Shown here piece by piece: positions 42,116 to 51,112 of a DNA stretch of 64,000 nucleotides (positions are counted from its first letter, which is position 1; every line of letters starts with the position of its first letter). The stretch is from contig JASEFA010000002.1 of NCBI GenBank assembly GCA_030019365.1, positions 514,103 through 578,102 of the forward strand. The letters run 5' to 3'. Under the pieces are notes generated by a model, which saw nothing but the letters and a program-made list of their open reading frames with translations, was not told the origin of the DNA and made no database searches. The position numbers were made by a program, and so were the translations under genes. The DNA comes from Bacillota bacterium (lineage in GTDB: Bacteria > Bacillota > Sulfobacillia > JACIYH01).

Positions 42116-42970
42116 CTAGCGGTCGGCGCTGCGACGCCTATCCACCGGCGGCTCACCCATGGGAAGCGGCACGTACTGGACCGAGGGCCTCCTTTGCGCG
42201 GGCTGCGGGTAGAGCTCCATCAACTGGTATACCTCCGCAGGCAGCTCCATGCAGGCCGGCAGGCCGAGGGCCTGCAACGTTTCGCACGTGATGGGGTAGT
42301 CGTGGGTCCACCTGCCGTCCGTGAAGATCTCCGCCAGCTCTTCCGCCCGCTCGCGGTCCATCTTGTCCAGGAGGATATCCACCACTGCCTCCCTGGTCTG
42401 GGCGAGGGCCTTGCGGGAGATGTCGGCCAGGATGAGGGTGCGGTCGTCGGCCCTTTCCCTCCCCTTCTGCTCCACGGCAGCCAGGATGGATACCGCAGGG
42501 TACTGCCCCACCTGGGGGTCCACCGGGCCCAGCACGGCGTTGGGATCCATCAGGATCTCGTCCGCGGCCAGGGCCAGCAAAGTACCGCCCGACATGGCGT
42601 AGTGGGGGACCATCACCGTCACCCTGGCGGGATGGCGGCTGAGGGCGCGGGCAATCTGCTCCGCCGCCAGCACCAACCCTCCCGGAGTGTGCAGGATGAG
42701 GTCGATGGGCATATCCGGCGGAGTCAGCCGGACGGCCCGCAACACCTGCTCGGAGTCCTCGATGTCGATGTAGCGGGCCAGGGGAATGCCCAGGAAGCTC
42801 ACCGCCTCCTGACGGTGAATGAGGGAAATCACCCGTGACCTGCGTTTCTGCTGCAGGCGGTACATGATCTGGGTGCGCAGGAGATCCAGGCGTCGCCTGG
42901 ACATCACGGGCAGGAGCAGGCCCCATACCAGGAAGAGTATCCAGATCAGGTTGCCCCACATGGCATCCAC
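42116..42970 (-). CDS. Membrane-anchored ClpP-fold serine protease (SDH protease family)
   Basis: 284-residue protein with one N-terminal membrane segment (about 4-24) followed by a ClpP/crotonase-type fold of the SDH/DUF114 family. LILHTPGGLVLAAEQIARAL is the substrate-groove strand and loop; the serine nucleophile is in HYAMSGGTLLALAADEI; ILMDPNAVLGPVDPQ follows as in SppA relatives. I chose the GTG at 42970 because GGGGAGG lies nine bases upstream and the membrane segment then begins at once; the longer frame is upstream DNA. A role in membrane protein quality control is inferred from the family. Confidence 0.85.
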   Translation of the reverse strand: MDAMWGNLIWILFLVWGLLLPVMSRRRLDLLRTQIMYRLQQKRRSRVISLIHRQEAVSFLGIPLARYIDIEDSEQVLRAVRLTPPDMPIDLILHTPGGLVLAAEQIARALSRHPARVTVMVPHYAMSGGTLLALAADEILMDPNAVLGPVDPQVGQYPAVSILAAVEQKGRERADDRTLILADISRKALAQTREAVVDILLDKMDRERAEELAEIFTDGRWTHDYPITCETLQALGLPACMELPAEVYQLMELYPQPAQRRPSVQYVPLPMGEPPVDRRRSADR

Positions 42971-43282
42971 GATTGCTAGCCTCCCCGTTGCCAAGCTTTC
43001 GTACCAAATATACCACGAACTGGCCCGGCGTCTGTCCCGCCCCGCGAGTTTCCCCCGGTCAAAGGTGGCTGCCGGGATGCATGTTAGAGAAATCACATTC
43101 CCGCCTCCTGTCACCTCGGGGAGAGACTCCACCCGCCCGGACGAGAACAGCGCAAACACCGGCGGCCGTCCGGGAAAGGCTGCACCAGCGGAGCTTGTGT
43201 CACTTTGTGCAATAAAGGTGCAATCAAGCGACAAGGCAATTGCTGTCACCATTTTGTATCATTTTAGCGGGTAAGTGAAACC
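42971..43282. other. Intergenic region before the hyp-hdr-mvh operon
   Basis: 312 bases between the divergent protease and hypA genes. A minus-strand TATATT (-10-like, 43007-43012) may serve the protease gene, without a good -35. On the plus side the last 80 bases are AT-rich against the genome. They hold two GTGCAAT boxes (43207-43213 and 43218-43224) exactly 11 bp apart, one helical turn. They look like half-sites for a regulator. No strong sigma-A promoter for hypA was found. Confidence 0.45.
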
Positions 43283-43699
43283 GTGCACGAACTTGCACTG
43301 GTCGAGGAAATTCTCGGGGCCTGCCAGACGGCGGCAGCTAGCCACCGCGTGCAGCGCGTGACTGCAGTCCACCTCACCGTGGGGGAGCTGGCGGCCTGCC
43401 CGGATGCCCTGCGCTTTGCCTGGGAGGCCTGCCGGGGTCGCTTCCGTCTGCTGGAGACAGCCCGGCTGGAGATCCAGGAAGTACCTGCCCGGTGGGCGTG
43501 CCCCCACTGCGGAGGCGATTACGGAGAGCCACTGGCCCGCTGCCCGCAGTGTGGCACCGGCACCCCCCGGCTGCAAGAAGGCCTGGAGCTGCGCGTCGAC
43601 TACCTGGAAGGCGACGACCGGGAAGGTGGGCGGCGGGGGACGATCGCCGGGACGCAACCGTGCCCGTCGTCCGGGGGATCGGGAGGTGGTTCAGGGTGA
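43283..43699 (+). CDS. hypA: Hydrogenase nickel-insertion protein HypA
   Basis: Zinc- and nickel-binding metallochaperone that delivers Ni to the [NiFe] hydrogenase large subunit. The nickel site MHE is at the N-terminus (MHELALVEEIL). The zinc finger is CPHCGGDYGEPLARCPQC (CxxC...CxxC). The last 25 residues are Gly/Ser-rich and not conserved. GTG start. The stop is overlapped by the start of hypB (GTGA), so the two are translationally coupled. Confidence 0.95.
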   Translation: MHELALVEEILGACQTAAASHRVQRVTAVHLTVGELAACPDALRFAWEACRGRFRLLETARLEIQEVPARWACPHCGGDYGEPLARCPQCGTGTPRLQEGLELRVDYLEGDDREGGRRGTIAGTQPCPSSGGSGGGSG

Positions 43700-44367
43700 A
43701 GGTGATCCTGGCCAGGGACCTGCGGGCGGCCAGTGAACGGGTGGCGGAAGCCAACCGGGCCCGGTTCCGCCAGCAGGGGGTGCTGGCCGTCAACGTCATG
43801 GGATCGCCCGGGGCGGGGAAGACGGCACTGCTGGAAGCCACTCTGCCCCGCCTGCATCCGCGCTATGGCTGCACGGTGGTGGAGGGCGACATCGCCACCG
43901 CCCGGGACGGCGAGCGCATCGCCGCCCTGGGCGTGCCGGTGGTGCAGCTCAACACCGGGGGTGCCTGCCACCTGGATCCCGCCATGGTGGCCCGCGCCCT
44001 GGAGGAGCTGCCGGGGGGCGGGCGCCTGCTCTTCGTAGAGAACGTGGGCAACCTGGTGTGCCCGGCCGAGGTAGACATCGGCACTGATCGCACCGTGGTG
44101 GTGTTCTCGGTCACCGAGGGACCCGACAAGCCCGAGAAGTACCCGCTGGCCTTCTCGAAGGCGGACGCGGTGGTGCTGAGCAAGGTGGACCTCCTCCCCC
44201 ACCTGGACCTGGCGCGGGAGGATTTCCTCAAGGTACTCCATCGCTGCGCGCCCGCCGCGGCGGTGTTCCCCCTTTCCACCCGTACGGACGAAGGCATCGA
44301 CGCCTGGTGTGCCTGGATGGAAGCTCAGGTAGCAACGCAACATACGGATCCCCCTGGGGAGGGATAA
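43696..44367 (+). CDS. hypB: Hydrogenase nickel-incorporation GTPase HypB
   Basis: SIMIBI-class GTPase needed for Ni insertion. P-loop NVMGSPGAGKTALLE (near residue 35); EGDIATARDGERI switch; NTGGACHLDPAMV metal-site region; ENVGNLVCPAE and LSKVDLLPHLD (specificity). The N-terminal CxxCGC site and His-rich stretch of many HypB proteins are absent, so it may bind only GTP and the G-domain nickel. 223 residues from the GTG at 43696. hypCDEF are not in this window. Confidence 0.95.
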   Translation: MKVILARDLRAASERVAEANRARFRQQGVLAVNVMGSPGAGKTALLEATLPRLHPRYGCTVVEGDIATARDGERIAALGVPVVQLNTGGACHLDPAMVARALEELPGGGRLLFVENVGNLVCPAEVDIGTDRTVVVFSVTEGPDKPEKYPLAFSKADAVVLSKVDLLPHLDLAREDFLKVLHRCAPAAAVFPLSTRTDEGIDAWCAWMEAQVATQHTDPPGEG

Positions 44368-44370
44368 GGG

Positions 44371-45054
44371 ATGGCTGTAGCCGAGTCGACGCTTAGCGGA
44401 CCCAAGACCCGCGAGGTGCTGCCCGAGGAAACCCGCAGCCGCTTCTTTCCCGCGCAAGTGGAGGACATCTCGGGCCAGTCCATCTGGGCCTGCATGCAGT
44501 GCGGGACCTGCACCGGTTCCTGCCAGCTCGCGCAGGAGATGGACCACACCCCGCGCCGGATCATGGAGATGGTGCGCACCGGGCTCAGGGAGCAGGTGCT
44601 GACCAGCCGGGCCATCTGGTACTGCGCCTCCTGCCACTCCTGCACGGTGCGCTGCCCGCGGGGCATCCAGGTGACCCGGGTGATGATCACCCTCAAGTCG
44701 CTGGCCCTGCGCGCCGGGCACGTAAGCCCGCGGGACGACGCCCCCGCCTTCTACGAGAGCTTCCTGCGGGTATTGCGGCTGTTCGGGCGCATGCATGAGC
44801 CCACCCTGGTGACCGCCTATGCCTTGCGCACCCGGCCCACGCGGGTGCTCGGCATGATGCCCATGGCCCTGGGGCTGATGCGCCGGGGACGCATGGCCCC
44901 CCTCCCCGACCGCGCTCCCGGCCTGGCCGAGCTGCGGCGGCTCATGGCGGCGGTGGAGAGGGTGCGCGACTCCGAGAGCGCCGGCGCCCGCGAGGTGGGC
45001 ATCCGGGTGGAACAGGCGCCCCGGGCGCGCGGCGAAGAGGTGATGGCCCGGTGA
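44371..45054 (+). CDS. hdrC: Heterodisulfide reductase-like subunit HdrC
   Basis: Iron-sulfur protein that carries electrons from HdrA to HdrB. Two [4Fe-4S] motifs: CMQCGTCTGSCQ (about 41-52) and CASCHSCTVRCPRG (about 85-98). The remaining C-terminus is helical and basic. 227 residues, ATG after GGGAGGGATAAGGG. It starts 3 bases after hypB and overlaps hdrB by GTGA. In bacteria the acceptor reduced by the Hdr module is generally not the methanogen CoM-S-S-CoB. Confidence 0.94.
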   Translation: MAVAESTLSGPKTREVLPEETRSRFFPAQVEDISGQSIWACMQCGTCTGSCQLAQEMDHTPRRIMEMVRTGLREQVLTSRAIWYCASCHSCTVRCPRGIQVTRVMITLKSLALRAGHVSPRDDAPAFYESFLRVLRLFGRMHEPTLVTAYALRTRPTRVLGMMPMALGLMRRGRMAPLPDRAPGLAELRRLMAAVERVRDSESAGAREVGIRVEQAPRARGEEVMAR

Positions 45055-45995
45055 ACGGCGTGCCCGACGTCCCGGTGCACCGCCCGTCTGACCGCGCGGC
45101 CAACCGCCTGCCTGAGGGCCAGGTGAACCGGCTGCGCTACGCCTTCTACCCCGGCTGCACCGCCCACGCCTCCGCCCGGGACTACACCCGTTCCACCTAT
45201 GCCACCTTCCGGGCCCTGGGCATCGAGTTGGAGGAGGTGCCGGGCTGGTCGTGCTGCGGCTCCACGGCGGTGTCCAACGTAGATCCCCTGCTGGGCATGG
45301 CCCTCTCGGCCCGTAACCTGGCCCTGGCGGAGTCAACCGGCCTGGACCTGGCGGTGACCTGCAACGCCTGCTACGCCAACCTGGCCCCCACCCTGGAGGC
45401 CTACCGGGAAGAACGGCGCGTCCGCGACCGCCTGCAGCGGGTGCTGGACGCGGTCGATCGCCACCTGGAAGCCGAAAGAGAGGTCAAGCACGGTGTCCAC
45501 ATCCTGACGCACGACCTGGGGCTGGACCAGGTGGAGGAGCGGGTGCGCCGGCCCCTGGACGGGGTCAAGGCCGTGCCCTACTACGGCTGCCTGCTCTCCC
45601 GCCCCCGCAACCCCTACGAGGACCCCGAGAACCCCACCTCCCTGGACGAGCTGCTCGCCAGTCTGGGGGCGGAGGTGCTCCCCTTCGAGCGCAAGACCAA
45701 GTGCTGCGGTGGCTCCTTCATGAACACCAAGGAGGAAGTCGCCCTGCGCCTGACGTTTGAGATCCTGGAGGAGGCCCGCGAGCGGGGCGCCCACCTCATC
45801 GTGTGCGCCTGCGCCATGTGCCAGCTCAACCTGGACGCCTATCGGGGCAAGCTGCGGGCCCGGTACGGTACGTATCACGACACACCCGTGCTCTACTTCA
45901 CCCAGGCGGTGGGCCTGGCCCTTGGTCTAGGGTGCAGGGACCTGGCCATCGGCCAGAGCTTTGTGCCGGCCGACCGCCTACTCGGCCTGCGATGA
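45051..45995 (+). CDS. hdrB: Heterodisulfide reductase-like catalytic subunit HdrB
   Basis: Subunit with the disulfide-reducing site in methanogens. Both CCG domains are complete. The first has YPGCTAHASARDY, WSCCGSTAVSN and CNACYANL; the second has YYGCLLSRPRNPYEDPENP, KCCGGSFMNT and CAMCQLNL. This is the set of ligands for two non-cubane [4Fe-4S] clusters. 314 residues with a non-conserved 25-residue start; GTG start overlaps hdrC. All catalytic cysteines are kept, so a thiol-disulfide reaction is plausible. Confidence 0.95.
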   Translation: MNGVPDVPVHRPSDRAANRLPEGQVNRLRYAFYPGCTAHASARDYTRSTYATFRALGIELEEVPGWSCCGSTAVSNVDPLLGMALSARNLALAESTGLDLAVTCNACYANLAPTLEAYREERRVRDRLQRVLDAVDRHLEAEREVKHGVHILTHDLGLDQVEERVRRPLDGVKAVPYYGCLLSRPRNPYEDPENPTSLDELLASLGAEVLPFERKTKCCGGSFMNTKEEVALRLTFEILEEARERGAHLIVCACAMCQLNLDAYRGKLRARYGTYHDTPVLYFTQAVGLALGLGCRDLAIGQSFVPADRLLGLR

Positions 45996-46024
45996 ACCCC
46001 GGCTCAGGTAAAGGAGGTGGCAAT

Positions 46025-47962
46025 TTGGCCAGGATAGGTGTTTACGTCTGTCACTGTGGCACCAACATCGCCGGCACCGTCGATGTGGCGGCGGTGCGGG
46101 ACTTCGCCGCCGCCCTGCCCGGGGTGGTGGTGGCCCGCGACTACCAGTACATGTGCTCCGACCCGGGCCAGGACCTCATGCGCAAGGACATCACCCAGAT
46201 GGGCCTGGACCGGGTCGTGGTGGCCTCCTGCTCCCCGCGCATGCACGAACCCACCTTCCGGCGGGCCCTGGAAGGCGCGGGACTGAACGGTTACCTGCTG
46301 GAGATGGCCAACATCCGCGAGCACGTCTCCTGGGTCACCGCCGGCGTGGCGGCCGCCACCCGCAAGGCGAAGGCCCTGGTGGCCGGGGCGGTGCGCCGGG
46401 TGGCCCTGCACCAGCCCCTGGAGGAGCGGTACGCCGACGTAACCCCGCAGGCGCTGGTGGTGGGAGGCGGCATCGCCGGCATAGAAGCGGCCCTGAAGAT
46501 CGCCGACGGCGGCTTCCGCGTCCACCTGGTGGAGAAGGAACCCTCCATCGGCGGCCAGATGGCCAAGCTGGACAAGACCTTCCCCACCCTGGACTGCTCG
46601 GCCTGCATCCTCACCCCCAAGATGGTGGCGGTGGCCCAGCACCCCAACATCGTGCTGCACACCTACTCGGAAGTGGAACGGGTGGACGGGTTCGTGGGCA
46701 ACTTCCGGGTCACCATCCGCCACAAGGCCCGCTCCGTAGATATGCAAAAGTGCACGGGATGCGGCACCTGCTGGTCCAAGTGCCCGTACACCGCCCCCAG
46801 CGAGTTCGACGAGGGCCTGGGCAAGCGCAAGCTCATCTACATCCCCTTCCCCCAGGCCGTCCCCAACAAGCCCGTCATCGACCGGGAGCGGTGCGTGAAG
46901 TTCCGGAGCGGAAAGTGCGGTGCCTGCCAGAAGCTCTGCCCCACCGGGGCCATCGACTTCACCCAGCAGGACGAGCTGGTGGAAGAGAGCTTCGGAGCCA
47001 TCATCGTGGCAACGGGTTACTCGCTGCTCGACCCCGGCCGCGGCCCCTGGGGGTACGGCCGCTACCCCAACGTGCTCACCGCCCTCCAGCTCGAGCGCAT
47101 GATCAACGCCTCCGGGCCCACGGGCGGGCACGTGCAAGTGCAGGACGGCGGCACCCCGCGGGCGGTGGCCATCCTGCACTGCATCGGCAGCCGCGACCAG
47201 AACTACCACGAGTACTGCTCCAACGTGTGCTGCATGTACAGCCTGAAGCTGGCCCACCTGGTGAAGGAGAAAACCGGTGCGGAAGTCTACAACTTCTACA
47301 TCGACATCCGCGCCTTCGGTAAGGCCTACGAGGAGTTCTACAACCGGGTGCAGAACGAGGGCGTCTACTTCATCCGGGGCAAGGGGGCCGAGGTGGGCAG
47401 CCGGGACGGCCGCCTGCTGGTGCGCTGCGAGGATACCCTGCTCGGGAAGTACCGCGAGGTCCCCGTGGACATGGTGGTGCTCTCCCCGGCCATGGAGGCC
47501 CGGCCGGACGCCAGTCACCTGAGCCAGGTCTTCGGCATCCAGCGTTCCGCGGACGGCTTCTTCCTGGAGGCCCACGCCAAGCTCGAACCCCTCAAAACGG
47601 CCACCGACGGCGTGTTCATCGCCGGCGCCTGCCAGGGCCCCAAGGACATCCCGTACAGCGTGGCCCAGGGGGCGGGAGCGGCGGCCGAGGTGCTCCGCCT
47701 GCTCTCCGCCGGGCGGGTGACCATCTCCCCGGTGGTGGCCCAGGTGGCCGCCGAGATCTGCTCCGGGTGCCGCGCCTGCCTGCCCATCTGCCCGTACAAC
47801 GCCGTCTCGTATGACGAGGTGACCAAAGTGGCACGGGTCAACGAGGCCCTCTGCAAGGGATGCGGTACCTGCGTGGCCGCCTGCCCCTCCGGGGCCCTGT
47901 CGGTGAGCCACTTCCGCACGCCCCAGGTGCTGGCTCAGATCGAGGAGGTGCTGGCGGTATGA
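46025..47962 (+). CDS. hdrA: Heterodisulfide reductase-like flavin subunit HdrA
   Basis: FAD subunit predicted to bifurcate electrons between a disulfide-type acceptor (via HdrCB) and ferredoxin. 645 residues. N-terminal VCHCGTNIAG (8-17); FAD GGGIAG at about 147-152 with IGGQMAKLDKTFPTLDCSACI. Inserted ferredoxin domain has CTGCGTCWSKCP (243-254) and CVKFRSGKCGACQKLCPTGA; the C-terminus has CSGCRACLPICPYN and CKGCGTCVAACPSGA. The start is a TTG at 46025 with a perfect AAAGGAGGTG site; the longer frame reads through hdrB. Overlaps mvhD by ATGA. Confidence 0.96.
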   Translation: MARIGVYVCHCGTNIAGTVDVAAVRDFAAALPGVVVARDYQYMCSDPGQDLMRKDITQMGLDRVVVASCSPRMHEPTFRRALEGAGLNGYLLEMANIREHVSWVTAGVAAATRKAKALVAGAVRRVALHQPLEERYADVTPQALVVGGGIAGIEAALKIADGGFRVHLVEKEPSIGGQMAKLDKTFPTLDCSACILTPKMVAVAQHPNIVLHTYSEVERVDGFVGNFRVTIRHKARSVDMQKCTGCGTCWSKCPYTAPSEFDEGLGKRKLIYIPFPQAVPNKPVIDRERCVKFRSGKCGACQKLCPTGAIDFTQQDELVEESFGAIIVATGYSLLDPGRGPWGYGRYPNVLTALQLERMINASGPTGGHVQVQDGGTPRAVAILHCIGSRDQNYHEYCSNVCCMYSLKLAHLVKEKTGAEVYNFYIDIRAFGKAYEEFYNRVQNEGVYFIRGKGAEVGSRDGRLLVRCEDTLLGKYREVPVDMVVLSPAMEARPDASHLSQVFGIQRSADGFFLEAHAKLEPLKTATDGVFIAGACQGPKDIPYSVAQGAGAAAEVLRLLSAGRVTISPVVAQVAAEICSGCRACLPICPYNAVSYDEVTKVARVNEALCKGCGTCVAACPSGALSVSHFRTPQVLAQIEEVLAV

Positions 47963-48510
47963 ACCAGGACTTCGAACCCAAGATCCTGGGATTCTTTTGC
48001 AACTGGTGCTCCTACGCGGGGGCCGACCTGGCTGGCGTTTCCCGCCTGAAGTACCCCGCCAACCTGCGCATCGTGCGCGTGATGTGCTCGGGCCGCGTCG
48101 AGCCCACCATGGTGCTCAAGGCCTTCGCCTGCGGCGCCGACGGGGTTTTGATCTCCGGCTGCCACCCCGGTGACTGCCACTACCAGCAGGGTAACTACAA
48201 GACCCTGCGGCGCGTGCCCCTCCTGGAACGCACCCTGGCCCAGTTCGGCATCCACCCCGCCCGCTTCCGCCTCACCTGGATCTCCGCCAACGAGGGCCAG
48301 AAGCTGGTGCAGGTGGTCACCGAAATGGTCGAGGAGATTAAGAAGCTGGGCCCCTTCCCCGGTACCCGGGCCCGCTTCCCCGAACTCGCACCTCACCTGT
48401 CCGGCGCCACCGTCATACCCGGCGGCGCCATCCCCGCTCCGGGCGGTGCCACCACCACCGTGGGCGTTCCCGGGGCAACTCTGGTGGCAGGAGGTGAGAC
48501 CCATGACTGA
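47959..48510 (+). CDS. mvhD: Hydrogenase-Hdr linker iron-sulfur subunit MvhD
   Basis: [2Fe-2S] protein that passes electrons from the Mvh hydrogenase to HdrA. The conserved cysteines are in GFFCNWCSYAGAD, VMCSGRVEP, FACGADGVLISGCHPGDCHY. 183 residues from the ATG at 47959; the Pro/Gly/Ala-rich C-terminal tail of about 45 residues is not conserved. Overlaps hdrA and the mvhG gene. Its presence between hdrA and mvhG shows that the two modules form one complex. Confidence 0.95.
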   Translation: MNQDFEPKILGFFCNWCSYAGADLAGVSRLKYPANLRIVRVMCSGRVEPTMVLKAFACGADGVLISGCHPGDCHYQQGNYKTLRRVPLLERTLAQFGIHPARFRLTWISANEGQKLVQVVTEMVEEIKKLGPFPGTRARFPELAPHLSGATVIPGGAIPAPGGATTTVGVPGATLVAGGETHD

Positions 48511-49657
48511 CACCGCGCATGGCCTGGGTGCCGGCGGACCCGCCGCGGGCAGCCCCGGCGCAGGGGCTGAAGATGAGGCCGTGCAGGCGAGGGGCAAGCT
48601 GAAGCTCGCCTTCTTCTGGGCGGCGGCCTGCGGCGGCTGCGACGTGGCCGTGCTGGACATTCACGAGAAGATCCTGGACGTGGCCGCCCTGGCCGACATC
48701 TACCTCTGGCCGGTGGCCATGGACTTCAAGTACAAAGACGTGGAGGCCCTCCCCGACCGCTTCCTGGACGTGGCCTTCTACAACGGCGCCGTGCGCAACT
48801 CCGAGCAGGAGCACATGGCCCACCTGCTCCGCCGCAAGGCGAAGACGCTGGTCGCCTTCGGCTCCTGCGCCTGCTTCGGGGGCATCCCCTCTTTGGCCAA
48901 CCTCTTCGACCGGGAGGAGATCCTGGACTGGGTTTACGGGGGCACCTTCTCCACCGAGAACCCGGCCGGGGTACGCCCCCAGCCCCGCTTCACCGCCCCC
49001 GAGGGGGAGCTAACCCTCCCCGAGTTCTACGCCGGTGCCTACCGCCTGCAGGACTTCGTCCCCGTGGACTACTTCCTCCCCGGCTGCCCGCCCACCCCGG
49101 AGTGGATTCTCAAGGCGGTGGAGGCCATCGCCTCGGGCAACCTGCCCCCGCGCGGTGCGGTGCTGGCCCTGGACAAGACGGTGTGCGACACCTGCCCGCG
49201 GGAGAAGACCGACAAGAAGGTGAAGGAGTTCCACCGCCACTACGAGATCATCCCCGACCCCGAGCGCTGCCTGCTGGAGCAGGGGCTGATCTGTATGGGC
49301 CCGGCCACCCGGGGCGGCTGCGGGGCCCTCTGCCCGAGCGCCAACATGCCCTGCCGGGGCTGCTACGGCCCCACCCGCGAGGTGGTGGACCAGGGGGCCA
49401 AGATGCTGTCTGCGGTGGCCTCCATCCTGGACTCGGACGACGAGGAGGAGATCCGCCTGGCCCTGGCCCGCATCGAGGACCCCGCCGGCACCTTCTGGCG
49501 CTTTGGCATGGCCGCCTCCCTGCTGGGAGGCCGCGCCTTCGACGCCGGCTCCGCCCCACCTGACCGCGCCGCCAGCGCCACCCCGCCCGCCGGCGCTGGG
49601 GCCACCCCGCCCACCCGCGCCGGCGCGGACGTCGCCGCCCGAGGGGGGAAGAAGTAG
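48503..49657 (+). CDS. mvhG: [NiFe] hydrogenase small subunit, MvhG type
   Basis: Iron-sulfur subunit of group 3 (F420-non-reducing) hydrogenase. Proximal cluster ligands: AAACGGCDVAVLDI, GSCACFGGIPS and LPGCPPTPEWI. A C-terminal extension has further cysteines, CDTCPREK, then CLLEQGLICMGPATRGGCGALCPSANMPCRGCYGP in pieces, for the medial and distal clusters. No twin-arginine signal, so it is cytoplasmic. 384 residues; the first 30 and last 45 residues are low complexity. ATG at 48503 with AGGAGGTG; overlaps mvhD by 8 bases. Confidence 0.95.
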   Translation: MTDTAHGLGAGGPAAGSPGAGAEDEAVQARGKLKLAFFWAAACGGCDVAVLDIHEKILDVAALADIYLWPVAMDFKYKDVEALPDRFLDVAFYNGAVRNSEQEHMAHLLRRKAKTLVAFGSCACFGGIPSLANLFDREEILDWVYGGTFSTENPAGVRPQPRFTAPEGELTLPEFYAGAYRLQDFVPVDYFLPGCPPTPEWILKAVEAIASGNLPPRGAVLALDKTVCDTCPREKTDKKVKEFHRHYEIIPDPERCLLEQGLICMGPATRGGCGALCPSANMPCRGCYGPTREVVDQGAKMLSAVASILDSDDEEEIRLALARIEDPAGTFWRFGMAASLLGGRAFDAGSAPPDRAASATPPAGAGATPPTRAGADVAARGGKK

Positions 49658-51112
49658 ATGCGCATCACCATAGATCCCGTCACCAGGCTGGAGGGGCACG
49701 CCAAGATCGAGATCTTCCTCGACGACGCGGGGGAAGTGGAGAACGCCTACTTCCAGGTGCCCGAACTGCGGGGCTTCGAGCAGTTCTGCCAGGGCCGGCC
49801 GGCTGAGGAGATGCCCCTCATCACCCCCCGCATCTGCGGCGTCTGCCCCGGCGCCCACCACATGGCCTCCGCCAAGGCCTGCGACGGCGTCTTCGGGGTG
49901 GAGCCTCCCCCGGCGGGAAAGAAGCTGCGGGAGCTGTTCTACTCGGCCCACTTCATCCACTCCCACATCGCCCACTTCTTTGCCCTGGCGGCACCCGACT
50001 TCCTCCCCGGGCCCGGCGCCGACCCCGCCCAGCGCAACATCCTGGGGCTGGTAGCCAGGGTGGGCCTGGAGATCGGGGGAGAGGTGATAAAGCACCGCGC
50101 TTACGCCCAGAAGATCCAGGCCCTGCTGGGGGGAAAGGCCACCCACCCCGCCTGCGGGGTGCCCGGGGGCATGTCCAAACCCATCGGCGAAGAGGAGCGC
50201 TCCCAGATCGAGGAGATGGCCCGCTCCTGCGTGGCCTTCGCCGGGCAGTCGCTGCGCATCTTCGACCAGGTGGTGCTTTCCAATCCCGCCTACGTGGACC
50301 TGATCCGGAGTGACCCCTACACCATGCCCACCTACTACATGGGCCTGGTGGACGGGGCCGGGCGGGTGAGCTTCTACGACGGCAAGATCCGGGTGGTCGA
50401 TCCCGAGGGCGGGGAGCTATGCACCTTCGCCCCCGCGGAGTACCTCGACCACATCGCCGAGCGGGTGGAGCCCTGGTCCTACCTGAAGTTCCCCTACCTG
50501 AAGAAGGTGGGGTGGAAGGGGTACGTGGAGGGCAAGGGCAACGGCCTCTACCGGGTGGCGCCCCTGGCCCGGCTCAACGCCGCCACCGGTATGGCCACCC
50601 CGCTGGCCCAGGCCGAGTACGAGCGGCTTTATGACGTCCTGGGGGGAAAGCCCGTCCACCACACCCTGGCCAACCACTGGGCCCGGCTCATCGAGTTGCT
50701 CTACGCCGCCGAGCGGCTGCTGGAGCTGGCCACCGACCCCGAGATCACCAGTCCCCAGGTGCGGGTGATCCCCGAGCGCATCGCCGGCGAGGGGGTGGGG
50801 GTGGTGGAAGCGCCGCGGGGCACCCTCTTCCACCACTACCGCACCGACGAGCGCGGGCGCATCACGGCGGCCAACCTCATCGTAGCCACGGTGAACAACC
50901 ACGCCGCCATCTGCATGTCGGTGAAGAAGGCCGCCCAGGGGGTCATCCACGGGGGTAAGGTGGACCAGGGCATCCTCAACCGGGTGGAGATGGCCTTCCG
51001 CGCCTACGACCCCTGCTTCGGCTGCGCCACCCACACCCTGCCGGGACAGATGCCCATGGAGGTGACCATCCGCGACCGCAGTGGGCAAATCTTCGAAGTG
51101 CTCAGGCGCTGA
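49658..51112 (+). CDS. mvhA: [NiFe] hydrogenase large (catalytic) subunit, MvhA type
   Basis: Carries the Ni-Fe(CN)2CO active site. L1 motif RICGVCPGAHH at residues 58-68; L2 motif DPCFGCATH at about 451-459. All four cysteine ligands are present. Beyond the L2 histidine a 25-residue tail (TLPGQMPMEV...) remains, to be cut by a maturation protease; such a protease gene follows. 484 residues; it begins directly after the mvhG stop. With HdrABC and MvhDG it should oxidise H2 in the cytoplasm. Confidence 0.97.
   Translation: MRITIDPVTRLEGHAKIEIFLDDAGEVENAYFQVPELRGFEQFCQGRPAEEMPLITPRICGVCPGAHHMASAKACDGVFGVEPPPAGKKLRELFYSAHFIHSHIAHFFALAAPDFLPGPGADPAQRNILGLVARVGLEIGGEVIKHRAYAQKIQALLGGKATHPACGVPGGMSKPIGEEERSQIEEMARSCVAFAGQSLRIFDQVVLSNPAYVDLIRSDPYTMPTYYMGLVDGAGRVSFYDGKIRVVDPEGGELCTFAPAEYLDHIAERVEPWSYLKFPYLKKVGWKGYVEGKGNGLYRVAPLARLNAATGMATPLAQAEYERLYDVLGGKPVHHTLANHWARLIELLYAAERLLELATDPEITSPQVRVIPERIAGEGVGVVEAPRGTLFHHYRTDERGRITAANLIVATVNNHAAICMSVKKAAQGVIHGGKVDQGILNRVEMAFRAYDPCFGCATHTLPGQMPMEVTIRDRSGQIFEVLRR

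Noticed and set aside
46004..47911. 635-codon open frame antisense to hdrA
   Set aside because: The sense strand encodes a complete HdrA with all cluster motifs and a perfect ribosome site; the antisense product has no recognisable feature.
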